NCBI GenBank assembly: GCA_015061115.1
Contig: SUXE01000001.1
Location: 310,001-374,000, forward strand
Origin: Bacteroidales bacterium
GTDB taxonomy: Bacteria; Bacteroidota; Bacteroidia; Bacteroidales; Paludibacteraceae
Length of the DNA stretch: 64,000 nt
Reading direction: 5' to 3'
The notes under the pieces were generated by a model that worked only from the letters and a program-made list of their open reading frames with translations, was not told the origin of the DNA and did no database searches. Both the position numbers and the translations under genes were made by a program. Positions 16,433 to 24,535 of this stretch are shown piece by piece. The stretch's first letter is position 1; the number at the start of each line of letters is the position of its first letter.

Positions 16433-17026
16433 ATGATTGTTGTAGAATCTCATAAAAAGAAACCCGAAAATATTTTGAAGATTTATCCGGGAGCTATAAT
16501 TGCTGATGTGACTAGTCAGGCTAAAGATGGTCTGGTCAGACTCAGTCCGTTTTATCCTCATGGTGGGATTCCAGTGCCTTTTTCCGAAGGCATAACATCC
16601 ATGAGTGTTGAGGCTATATGGCAAGGATTGAAAGTTTTTGAGAAATGTGATGTGGATATATCTTTGTTTTCAAACACTACGATGAAGAATATGAAAAGGA
16701 CTGTCCGTAGATATGGAAAACCTCTTGGACATAGAAAGGGAGTGTCAGGAAATGAACTCCTTGGATATGTTGAGGCTAGACATTTGATTTATCTTCCTGC
16801 TTATAAATGGGTACTTGAAAATAAAGTTCATGATATTATTGAACGCCTTCGTGAAGCAAGTAAGACAAAGACAATTGTTTTGCTAGACTATGCAAAAAAT
16901 TGTGACATAGACGATCCGAGTCAACCACTTTCTCATGCTTTTTTGGTAAAGGCTTATACTGAAGGTCTTTATCCTTTTGGAGAAAAAGAGAAGGTTAAAA
17001 TGAAACAAAAATCTATTTTTGATTAG
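16433..17026 (+). CDS. DUF6939-like protein, first gene of the DarT-VWA operon
   Basis: A 197-residue soluble protein with conserved blocks FYPHGGIPVPFSEG, AIWQGLKVFE, GHRKGVSGNELLGYVEAR and IVLLDYAKNCDIDDP. I recall these blocks as DUF6939, a family without known activity; the family name is given with moderate confidence. The density of conserved charged and aromatic residues suggests an enzyme or nucleotide-binding protein. It precedes DarT-VWA by 23 bases in the same operon, the place where an antitoxin or a regulatory enzyme would be expected, yet it bears no resemblance to the DarG macrodomain. A role in controlling the DarT domain is an inference from position. Confidence 0.6.
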   Translation: MIVVESHKKKPENILKIYPGAIIADVTSQAKDGLVRLSPFYPHGGIPVPFSEGITSMSVEAIWQGLKVFEKCDVDISLFSNTTMKNMKRTVRRYGKPLGHRKGVSGNELLGYVEARHLIYLPAYKWVLENKVHDIIERLREASKTKTIVLLDYAKNCDIDDPSQPLSHAFLVKAYTEGLYPFGEKEKVKMKQKSIFD

Positions 17027-17049
17027 TGTAATTATAAAAACCATGAATT

Positions 17050-18492
17050 ATGAATAAGAAATTAAATTGGCAAGAGTTTCAGAATGTGTTGACACAGAAT
17101 GGAATTAAGAAATTATATCATTTCACTGACAGAGATAATCTAAAGTCTATTATAGAAAATGGTGGACTCTATTCTTGGGCGGATTGCGAAGAAAAAAACA
17201 TAAAGATTGCAAAACCAGGAGGTGGATTGACATCTCGAGAATTGGATAGACGTGATAATCTCCACCATTTCGTACGTGTGAGTTTCGTTAGGAATCATCC
17301 TATGCAATATGTAGCGATGAATGATGGCAGAATATCAAATCCTGTCATCCTTGAAATTGATCCAGAGGTGATTTTCTGGGAAAAATCGAAATATGCGGAT
17401 CGAAATGCCACTAAAAACGGAGCTCAAGTGGGTGAGGGTATTGATGATTTCAAGAAAATCCATTTCAAATCTGTCAAGGCATCCACTCATTTTGATCTTG
17501 ATGATGATGAAAAGATGTTTTTTCAGGCGGAAGTTCTTGTGAAGAGTTTTATTCCGCTCCAATATATTACCAATATCAAGGATTTTGGAATTCCTATTCC
17601 TCAAAATCCAACTAAATTGGAGTCGAAGGAGGCTTACACTGCACTGATTACACGTGAAACTCCTACTGCTTTCATTTTCCTTGTTGATCATTCGTGCTCA
17701 ATGAATAGATCTATTACATATAATGGGGAAAATATGACTTTGTCTGAGGCTGTTTCACGTATCATCAATTCTCATATAAAAGAGTTGGTTCAACGATGTG
17801 TGAAGGGCAATGATATTCGTCATTATTACGATATCGCTGTTATTGGTTATGGGGAGAATGTCTATAGTGGTTGGCAGGGTACACTTGAGGGTAGATGGTT
17901 TGTGTCGCCCAAAGAGATAAATGACAATCCTTACGAAAAGATCACTGAAAAGAAAGAGGTCAGAACACGAAGAGGTGTTGAGATAAAAGAGACGGAATCT
18001 TTACAATGGATAAAACCTCGCCATGATGGCAGTTGGACTTATTTGCATAAGGCTATGGATAGGGCTTATGCTCTCTTGTCTGATTGGCTTGAGGATCATA
18101 AGGGTAAGTATTGTTATCCTCCTACTATAATCAATATAACAGATGGAGAGTATAATGGTGCATCCAGAGATGTTGTCCTACAAAAATCTAATGAATTGCG
18201 TTCTATGACAACAAACGATGGTAATGTGATTTTTATCAATATTCATCTTTCATTATCTGGTAGCCAGACTGTTCTTTTCCCTACTGTAAAGAACGATCTG
18301 AACAATGACGTTTTGAGTGAGAAACTTTACGAACTGTCTAGTTTGTTGCCTCTTCGTTATAATACTCCTATATCAGAGCTTAGAGGCGATGTGAACGATA
18401 CAGACAGACATGTCGGTCTTGCTGTCAATGTGGATGTCTCTTTACTTACTAAATTGATGGAAATCGGTACTCCGACAAACCTTAGAAAATAA
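17050..18492 (+). CDS. DarT-like ADP-ribosyltransferase fused to a VWA domain
   Basis: A 480-residue two-domain protein. Residues 20-175 match the DarT fold: KLYHFTDRDNLKSIIENGGL at 21-40, a basic ELDRR/VRVSF region at 64-79, and FFQAEVLV at 157-164, where Glu161 aligns with the catalytic Glu of DarT. DarT toxins ADP-ribosylate thymidine in single-stranded DNA with NAD+. Residues 203-400 form a von Willebrand A domain with a complete metal site: DHSCS (213-217), Thr330 and Asp365 in NITDGEYN. No DarG macrodomain antitoxin is adjacent. PP2C and kinase genes follow within 8 and 5 bases, so a phosphorylation switch on this protein is a reasonable inference. Confidence 0.8.
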   Translation: MNKKLNWQEFQNVLTQNGIKKLYHFTDRDNLKSIIENGGLYSWADCEEKNIKIAKPGGGLTSRELDRRDNLHHFVRVSFVRNHPMQYVAMNDGRISNPVILEIDPEVIFWEKSKYADRNATKNGAQVGEGIDDFKKIHFKSVKASTHFDLDDDEKMFFQAEVLVKSFIPLQYITNIKDFGIPIPQNPTKLESKEAYTALITRETPTAFIFLVDHSCSMNRSITYNGENMTLSEAVSRIINSHIKELVQRCVKGNDIRHYYDIAVIGYGENVYSGWQGTLEGRWFVSPKEINDNPYEKITEKKEVRTRRGVEIKETESLQWIKPRHDGSWTYLHKAMDRAYALLSDWLEDHKGKYCYPPTIINITDGEYNGASRDVVLQKSNELRSMTTNDGNVIFINIHLSLSGSQTVLFPTVKNDLNNDVLSEKLYELSSLLPLRYNTPISELRGDVNDTDRHVGLAVNVDVSLLTKLMEIGTPTNLRK

Positions 18493-18500
18493 CCTATTCA

Positions 18501-19388
18501 ATGAAAAAAAATAAGAAAAAAAGTTTGCATCAAAGGAGGAAAATAAAAAAAAGAAGAAGAAACAACACTGTTAAAGGTGTCGCTTCTTGTTTCGGCTTTT
18601 GGTCTGTGTCTAAAAACGAACAAGATACTGTCAATGAGGATTTTGCATGTGCAACATCTAATCGTATCGCTGTGAGTGATGGCGCTGGCGGAGGTGGCGT
18701 ATTTGCTGAGTTATGGTCGAAAACTCTCATTGATAATCTTCCGCCGCTTCCTATACAAAACAATATTGAACTCAACGTCTGGATGGATTCTTTTGCAGAT
18801 GACTTTTATAACCATTGTGAAGAAATGGCAAAGGAAAATGGCGGTCTGTTCCTCGACAAATTTTATGAAGAGGGGTCTTATGCGACGTTATCCGTTATCT
18901 GGAAAATATCACCGTCTTCATGTCGATGGATTATGTATGGCGATAGCACCGTCTTTTGTTATAATTTCCGTACAAAAGAATTGAGGAGTTCCGTTCAATC
19001 ACTATCCAAATATGATGAACCTCCGTTCTTGCTTTGCACAATTTCTCAGACTGAGGATGACGGTTTTGTATCTGGAGTGTTTGAATCGTTGGATAAAGAC
19101 TCTATTGTGTTTGTCTGTAGTGACGCACTATCTCATTTTCTTTTGATGCTTTACCAACTGGAGAATAAAGACAGATACCAGACATCTATAAGAGATTCTT
19201 TAGAGTCGCATACAAAGACATCCAACTTCATAAAGATGGCCTCGCATTCAGGAATCTCGTTTGAATGTGTATTAAACAAAATCCTTTCATCTGATTCCAA
19301 TGCCTCTTTTGCGAAATCTCTTTATGCTTATGAGGAAGATGGTTTGTTAGGTCATGATGATTATTCTTTTGCTTACATAAAAATGTAA
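18501..19388 (+). CDS. PP2C-family protein phosphatase
   Basis: A 295-residue phosphatase of the PP2C (PPM) class, expected to remove phosphate from Ser/Thr using two metal ions. The motifs are readable in order: NEDF (Asp47), AVSDGAGG (Asp60), GSYATL, YGDSTV, VCSDAL and a terminal GHDDYSF with the last metal aspartates near 286-287. The first ~24 residues are an unusually dense Lys/Arg tail (KKNKKKSLHQRRKIKKRRR), which could bind nucleic acid or a partner. It sits between DarT-VWA and the kinase with gaps of 8 and 5 bases, so it is the natural antagonist of that kinase. Confidence 0.85.
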   Translation: MKKNKKKSLHQRRKIKKRRRNNTVKGVASCFGFWSVSKNEQDTVNEDFACATSNRIAVSDGAGGGGVFAELWSKTLIDNLPPLPIQNNIELNVWMDSFADDFYNHCEEMAKENGGLFLDKFYEEGSYATLSVIWKISPSSCRWIMYGDSTVFCYNFRTKELRSSVQSLSKYDEPPFLLCTISQTEDDGFVSGVFESLDKDSIVFVCSDALSHFLLMLYQLENKDRYQTSIRDSLESHTKTSNFIKMASHSGISFECVLNKILSSDSNASFAKSLYAYEEDGLLGHDDYSFAYIKM

Positions 19389-19393
19389 AGATT

Positions 19394-21076
19394 ATGTATC
19401 CTTCTTTAGGTGAATATATAGAATCTGTAAAATATGCTGCAGACAATCTTGAAAAACTGAAGCATTTAACCCCTGTATTGAAGACAAATGGTGATCCTTA
19501 TTATTCTCAAGGAAATTATGCTGTTGTGTTCAAAATGCGGGATGCTGACGGTAAATTTTATGCGATGAAATGTTTTACCCAAGAAGTCGCACAACGTGAA
19601 GAACGCTATAAATTGATCGCGGATCAGTTGAAGTATGAAAATTCAGATTATTTTGTCTCAATAGAGTATATAGAGAAAGAAATTTTTGTCTCGTCTAATT
19701 TTACTGATGAGACGGAATTCCCTGTCCTCCTTATGGAATGGGTAGACGGTGAGCCTCTTGACGCTTATATCAGACACAATATCAAGGATAAAGACAGTTT
19801 GTCGTTGCTGAGTTATCGTTTTGGTTGCTTTGCACAATGGTTGTTGAGTCAGCCATTTGCTCACGGTGATATCAAACCAGACAATATACTTGTCCGTGGG
19901 GATGGCACACTTGTAGCTATCGATTATGATGGAATGTATGTGCCTGCAATGGAAGGACAAAAGGCAGAGGAGAACGGGACACCGGATTTCCGTCATCCCA
20001 AACGTACGTTAGAGATTTTCGATGAGCATATTGATGATTTCACACTCGCCTCTATGGCTCTCGCTTTGGAGGCGATCGCTCTTGAACCTTCTTTATTGTA
20101 TGAATTTTCGCCCAAAGACAGACTTCTTTTCAGTGAATCTGATTTCCTTGATATATCTGAAAGCAGATTGTTGCAAAGATTATTAGGAATGCTTCACACT
20201 GAGAACATGCTTAATCTGTGGACGCTATTCTTTGTCGCTTATAAAAAGATGACCATTCCTGCATCTTTGCGAGATTTATTCAGAATGAGATTGCCTGATG
20301 GCAAGTGTCCGCAAATCAAGAAACCAAAATCATTAAACGAACCAAAATCATTAAAACAAACAAAACAAAAGAAAGAAGACACTTTGTCTTTCACTGTCGG
20401 CGGCGTGTCGTTTAAGATGATCAGAATCGAGCATGGCACTTTCATGATGGGGGCGACTCCTGAAATGGAAGAACATTATTACGATGAAGAACCTGTTCAT
20501 GAAGTGACCATTTCCAAAGACTATTATATTGGAGAGACTCAAGTGACGCAAGAATTATGGCAAGCGGTGATGGGAAATAATCCTTCATACTTTAAGGGAA
20601 ATAATAACCCGGTAGAGAATATTTCGTGTTTTGATTGTTGGAAGTTTATATGGAAATTGAATGAGCTTACTGGAAAACATTTCCGTCTTCCTACAGAAGC
20701 CGAATGGGAATATGCGGCACGAGGAGGAAATAAAAGCCGTCATACCCAATATTCAGGAAGCGATGACATTGATTATGTCGCATGGTATTGGGATAATTCA
20801 GGAAGACAAACACATCCTGTAGCAAAAAAATCGCCAAACGAACTTGGATTGTACGATATGAGCGGAAATGTTTGGGAATGGTGTGATGATTTGTATGGAG
20901 CTGGTTATTATGCAAAATCCCCATCTGTTGATCCGCCGGGATCCTCATCTGGCTCTGACCGTGTGCTGCGTGGTGGTAGCTGGGGGTGCTATCCGGGGAA
21001 CAGCCGATCTTCCCGTCGCTACAGAAAAACTCCGGAGTACAGGCATTACTGCTACGGTTTTCGTCTTGCCCTTTAG
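19394..21076 (+). CDS. Protein kinase fused to an FGE/SUMF1-type domain
   Basis: A 560-residue fusion. Residues 30-300 are a Ser/Thr-type kinase: Gly-rich SQGNYAVVF (38-46), beta-3 Lys59 in AMKCF, catalytic loop HGDIKPDN (157-164) and metal-binding Asp177 in IDYDG. A Lys-rich linker (305-330) leads to an FGE/SUMF1 fold: GTFMMGAT, PVENISCFD, RLPTEAEWEYAARGG, GNVWEWCDD, RVLRGGSW and GFRLAL. The Cys pair of true formylglycine-generating enzymes is not kept in register, so the domain is probably a binding fold. The end of the gene has the base pattern of a DGR variable repeat. It closes the DarT-VWA operon, 5 bases after PP2C. Confidence 0.85.
   Translation: MYPSLGEYIESVKYAADNLEKLKHLTPVLKTNGDPYYSQGNYAVVFKMRDADGKFYAMKCFTQEVAQREERYKLIADQLKYENSDYFVSIEYIEKEIFVSSNFTDETEFPVLLMEWVDGEPLDAYIRHNIKDKDSLSLLSYRFGCFAQWLLSQPFAHGDIKPDNILVRGDGTLVAIDYDGMYVPAMEGQKAEENGTPDFRHPKRTLEIFDEHIDDFTLASMALALEAIALEPSLLYEFSPKDRLLFSESDFLDISESRLLQRLLGMLHTENMLNLWTLFFVAYKKMTIPASLRDLFRMRLPDGKCPQIKKPKSLNEPKSLKQTKQKKEDTLSFTVGGVSFKMIRIEHGTFMMGATPEMEEHYYDEEPVHEVTISKDYYIGETQVTQELWQAVMGNNPSYFKGNNNPVENISCFDCWKFIWKLNELTGKHFRLPTEAEWEYAARGGNKSRHTQYSGSDDIDYVAWYWDNSGRQTHPVAKKSPNELGLYDMSGNVWEWCDDLYGAGYYAKSPSVDPPGSSSGSDRVLRGGSWGCYPGNSRSSRRYRKTPEYRHYCYGFRLAL
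20960..21076 (+). other. Putative DGR variable repeat at the 3' end of the kinase-FGE gene
   Basis: The last ~39 codons, from RVLRGGSW to the stop, are clearly more GC-rich than the rest of the gene. Invariant codons (GGTGGTAGCTGG, GGTTTTCGTCTTGCC) alternate with codons such as TGC, TAT, TAC and CAT that can arise from AAC or AAT by changes at A only. Reverting TAC-AGG-CAT-TAC-TGC-TAC gives an N-R-N-N-N-N run, the usual look of a DGR template for FGE-type targets. No template copy or DGR reverse transcriptase is seen in the window, so it would have to be served in trans. Confidence 0.5.
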
Positions 21077-21209
21077 GAATTCACTTCAAAAAGAAGTTGA
21101 TTGTAGAATACATTTTTTTATATTTTAACCAATTATGTTAACGGATAGCAATAGGTCTAAATAAATTGGGCATATTGACATTTATTTGATTTATGATTTG
21201 TATGAATGC

Positions 21210-24053
21210 TCATCTATTGTCTACATTTTCATGATCAAATCCAGGAGGCGTATTCTTAAATTCTTCAGGATCTTGAAATAGAATATTTTGTTTTTGAAAA
21301 TCTCGTAATTTATCTATGTCTAAATTGTAAGTTAGAATTGTGTCATTTTCGCCTCCTTTTACTTTGAGAGGTGTCATTTCAATAGTCTTTTTGGGTATGG
21401 AGATTTGAGAATCTCCGTATTCAGAAGTATTGGCTTGAACAAAATAACAATGTAAATCTCTACATGTGGATTCTACAATATTTTTAAAGTAAGGAATGTC
21501 TTTGTTATATTCTATAGCAAATAATATGTCGATTTTTGATTTAAATAGAGCTCGATGATTGATATCTGCTAATTCATAGCAATTAAACACAGTAAATGTA
21601 ATGCCATGCCATTTAATTAAATGATATAACTGTGGCGATAATTGTGGTATTTTATTATGATATTTTAGAATTTCCTTCTGTTCTATTGGAGAATAATGAT
21701 TTTTTAATCGAAATATTGGTAAAACATCATCAACTCCATTAGAGTCAGTAAATGGTAATAAAACGACAGAGAAATTATAACAATAATTATTGATTAGAAT
21801 ATGCTCTAAACCGAAAATAATTATTTGACGTTTCTTTAGTGCATGTTCTGCATACATATTTATAAATGCCCAAGGAACAGAAGTTTCTGGCAAAACAAAA
21901 CAATTAACCTTTTCCCTAGTAGCTAAGTTTAATAATCTATTATGTCTTTGTAATTTCGTCCAATTATTATTGGAGTTGCCTTTCATTGCGTTAATTATAT
22001 CTTTATAAATTAGTTTTATGTTGGAAAGACCTATTTTCATTTGGTTTTCATTTGGACTTATTGTATGAAATTCAATTGTGTCAATTTTTGTTTTTGAGTT
22101 ATCTGTTTTTACATCATCTGTTTTGTATACTATTTTATCTATCAATTTTTTATATTCTTCGTGTGGATTTGAATTTTCATTTGCACTTTTGTATAAAATA
22201 TTAAAAAACTTAAAGATTAATTTTTCATAGCTTCTGATAAGTCTTGGATTTTTATAGCTATTTATAGTATTTTCATCATATTCGATATTTGTTTTTAAAC
22301 ATTTTTCTATGATGTTTTTTTCTATAATGTTTTCAGGACAGTTTTTCGAATAGATAATTAAAGGTAATGGCATATATTGTCGTCTTGAAAGATATGATTT
22401 TCTTATTTTTTTTGCCATTTCGATTACTGAAAAATTGTCTATATCTACTATAGATATTTCATTTTCAGGAAATATACTGTAATTCAATGAAGTAGCCATT
22501 GATAAAGAAAATGAATTAATTACTTTTAAAGAATCTTGTAAAATCCTCGTATCATCAGTATTGTTGTAACGTAAAAGATTGATGTAGTTGTTGATTTTAT
22601 TGTAAAACTTTTTAATGGAAACTTTATCTTCTGTAGCGACAAAATACGTATAAGCTTTTTCCCAAAGACTATTCATTTCTATAAAATTCTTTCCAGAAAA
22701 GAATTTAAATATACTTTGTGTCATTTTATTATTTTTTTCATTAGAGGAAAGAATTGTTTGTTTTATGATTTTCGAAAGGAATATAGAAGCTCCATATTTG
22801 TTATTTCGAATTCCTGAAATAGCTCGAAATTTATTGATTGTGTCTTCATAATCAATATTATATGCATTTTCCTCAAACGTATTATCATCATTTTCTTCTG
22901 GCAAAAGCCAGAATGCACTACTGTTTTCCTCTATCTGTTTTTGAAAATTGTCTAATAATGCTGTTGAGTAATCGGTAGAAAAGAAAAAGAATTTAACTTT
23001 ATCTTTATTGAACTTCAACTTTTCATCATCATTGTATACATAACTGTTATTTAAGTCTTTAGATTTATGGATCGGAGATTTCTCATTATTAATGAATTTC
23101 TCTTCAAACCAATTTTGAACGTTTTCGTTTTGATCTAAGGTTATGTTGCTAATTACCATAAATATATCATCGACATATCGACCATAGTATATTGGCATAA
23201 AATGTTTTTTCATGGATGTGTCAAAATTTGATAAATACCAATTTGCTATTACACGAGATGAAAATAATCCAATTGGCAGTTGAATTCTTTGACTTTCTTT
23301 TTGTATTTTATCGTTATATGCTTTATATATACATTCCAAAATTTTTGTTAGGTGGCATTTTTGTTCATTTTTTTCTTTAATATCAGTTTTGATTTTATCA
23401 AAACAGATATTGGAAGAAGGAAAAAATCGTTCAAAATCCAAACAAATCAAGAGTACATTGTTTTTATTTTTAATCTGTTGTTTGGCGATTCTTATTCCAT
23501 TATCTCTCCATGCTTGATATTTGTAAGCATAATTATCAAACAAACGTTCTCCTTTCTTTATAGATTTTGTTTCTGCGTCATAACATAATGTGTTTCCATA
23601 ACAATTTTTTCTGATTTCATCATTTATTAAATGATATCCTTCTTTGATTATCCATAAAACGTCAATTAATAAATATTCAAGCTGTGCTTTAAAAAAATAA
23701 TTAATATTGTTCTCTTCTAGATTTTTCTCTTCAAGAAATTCATCAGAATCGTTTCTAAATATATTGTCGCATGTTGTTTGGTCGCTTGTATTAGGTATCT
23801 TTTTAGGTAATATATAATAATTTATATCATTGAATGATTGTATCAAAAATTCTTTTAAATCGTCTTCATTTAAGGAAATAGCTTTGTTAATTGAGTTTGT
23901 AAAATTTTCTAATTTTTCGTCTATTTTTTCATCCTCGTATATTGCAAGTTCCCTTCTAAACAAAATGTCAGAATTGTTACTATTATAGATGTATGCTTTT
24001 AATTTTTTGTATGCTTCTTTAACATCATTTATTGTTATAATATACTCTTCCAT
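21210..24053 (-). CDS. Reverse transcriptase-nitrilase fusion (DRT class 1 type)
   Basis: A 947-residue protein. The reverse transcriptase domain shows CLDFERFF (first catalytic Asp206), LPIGLFSSRVIANWYL at 259-274 and GRYVDDIFM with the YVDD pair (Asp295, Asp296). After a long helical middle part, residues 675-900 form a carbon-nitrogen hydrolase (nitrilase) domain with the triad Glu723 (LPETS), Lys784 (RLKNH) and Cys825 (FNCYE). This combination is known from the UG1-type defence-associated reverse transcriptases (DRT type 1), which protect against phages. It is convergent with the DarT-VWA operon; only 133 bases separate the stops. Very AT-rich, suggesting transfer. Subtype assignment is tentative. 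Confidence 0.85.
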   Translation of the reverse strand: MEEYIITINDVKEAYKKLKAYIYNSNNSDILFRRELAIYEDEKIDEKLENFTNSINKAISLNEDDLKEFLIQSFNDINYYILPKKIPNTSDQTTCDNIFRNDSDEFLEEKNLEENNINYFFKAQLEYLLIDVLWIIKEGYHLINDEIRKNCYGNTLCYDAETKSIKKGERLFDNYAYKYQAWRDNGIRIAKQQIKNKNNVLLICLDFERFFPSSNICFDKIKTDIKEKNEQKCHLTKILECIYKAYNDKIQKESQRIQLPIGLFSSRVIANWYLSNFDTSMKKHFMPIYYGRYVDDIFMVISNITLDQNENVQNWFEEKFINNEKSPIHKSKDLNNSYVYNDDEKLKFNKDKVKFFFFSTDYSTALLDNFQKQIEENSSAFWLLPEENDDNTFEENAYNIDYEDTINKFRAISGIRNNKYGASIFLSKIIKQTILSSNEKNNKMTQSIFKFFSGKNFIEMNSLWEKAYTYFVATEDKVSIKKFYNKINNYINLLRYNNTDDTRILQDSLKVINSFSLSMATSLNYSIFPENEISIVDIDNFSVIEMAKKIRKSYLSRRQYMPLPLIIYSKNCPENIIEKNIIEKCLKTNIEYDENTINSYKNPRLIRSYEKLIFKFFNILYKSANENSNPHEEYKKLIDKIVYKTDDVKTDNSKTKIDTIEFHTISPNENQMKIGLSNIKLIYKDIINAMKGNSNNNWTKLQRHNRLLNLATREKVNCFVLPETSVPWAFINMYAEHALKKRQIIIFGLEHILINNYCYNFSVVLLPFTDSNGVDDVLPIFRLKNHYSPIEQKEILKYHNKIPQLSPQLYHLIKWHGITFTVFNCYELADINHRALFKSKIDILFAIEYNKDIPYFKNIVESTCRDLHCYFVQANTSEYGDSQISIPKKTIEMTPLKVKGGENDTILTYNLDIDKLRDFQKQNILFQDPEEFKNTPPGFDHENVDNR

Positions 24054-24102
24054 ATTGATTGTTTTTTATTGACGATATCGTTTTGTAAAATTTGTATGTT
24101 TG

Positions 24103-24118
24103 TTAGTGTATACACTAA
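24103..24118. promoter_or_regulatory. 16-base perfect palindrome, candidate operator of the RT gene
   Basis: TTAGTGTATACACTAA reads the same on both strands. It lies between the -7 box at 24120-24127 and the start codon at 24053, covering the expected transcription start, the position where a dimeric repressor would block initiation. Confidence 0.65.
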
Positions 24119-24119
24119 G

Positions 24120-24127
24120 CAAAGGTA
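24120..24127 (-). promoter_or_regulatory. -7 box of the RT-nitrilase gene
   Basis: On the minus strand this reads TACCTTTG, matching TAnnTTTG. It is directly followed by the palindrome and gives a leader of roughly 60 bases. Confidence 0.55.
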
Positions 24128-24240
24128 CTGTATTTTCTCGGAACAGCAGAAAAAATTTAGCTGAAATAGTGAATCGTATTCTATTTTGCTACATCAATAG
24201 CGTATTCTCGCTCAATTAGTAATTTTAATTGATTGAAATT

Positions 24241-24270
24241 GGACAGGTTTGAAACCTGCCCCTACGGTCG
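24241..24270 (-). repeat. Palindromic interspersed repeat, copy 3 (inverted)
   Basis: GGACAGGTTTGAAACC then TGCCCCTACGGTCG: the reverse complement of copies 1 and 2. Together with copy 2 at 16242 it flanks the DarT-VWA operon and the RT gene as inverted repeats. Confidence 0.75.
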
Positions 24271-24310
24271 AATAGACGTGTAATGGCATTTTATATGCGA
24301 TAGAATCGAC

Positions 24311-24380
24311 GACATTTCAAATCTGCCCCTACGTCATTGCATGTCTTATTCCAATGAGACGCGTGTTCACTCGTCTCTAC
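24311..24380. repeat. Degenerate repeat copy and an adjacent hairpin
   Basis: GACATTTCAAATCTGCCCC then TACG at 24311-24333 is a half-decayed fourth copy of the palindromic repeat, in the same orientation as copy 3. Just after it, AGACG and CGTCT arms at 24357-24376 form a second short hairpin ending in CTCTAC. The 24054-24493 gap holds no gene. Confidence 0.55.
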
Positions 24381-24493
24381 AAATTTCTTATTGCACATTT
24401 TTTGGAAGGTGCCAAACGTATCATTTTAGCGGTAAAAATGGGTGCTGCCGATTTTTTTGTCTGTTTTGTGGGTCTGTTATCCTTATTTGTTTT

Positions 24494-24501
24494 TATGTTT
24501 G
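24494..24501 (+). promoter_or_regulatory. -7 box of the GH5 gene
   Basis: TATGTTTG matches the consensus. Transcription would start near 24508, which leaves the in-frame ATG at 24515 almost leaderless and favours the ATG at 24536 as the real start. Confidence 0.5.
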
Positions 24502-24535
24502 CGACACTGACTAAATGACTGTAAAGCTCATTATC

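Noticed and set aside
20450-21076. Active formylglycine-generating enzyme
   Set aside because: The catalytic Cys pair is not kept in register and no sulfatase gene is adjacent; a binding role fits better.
21210-24053. Reverse transcriptase as the DGR enzyme for the nearby variable repeat
   Set aside because: It is far longer than DGR reverse transcriptases, reads IGLFSS rather than the SQ form typical of DGR enzymes, and carries a nitrilase domain. No template repeat lies beside it.
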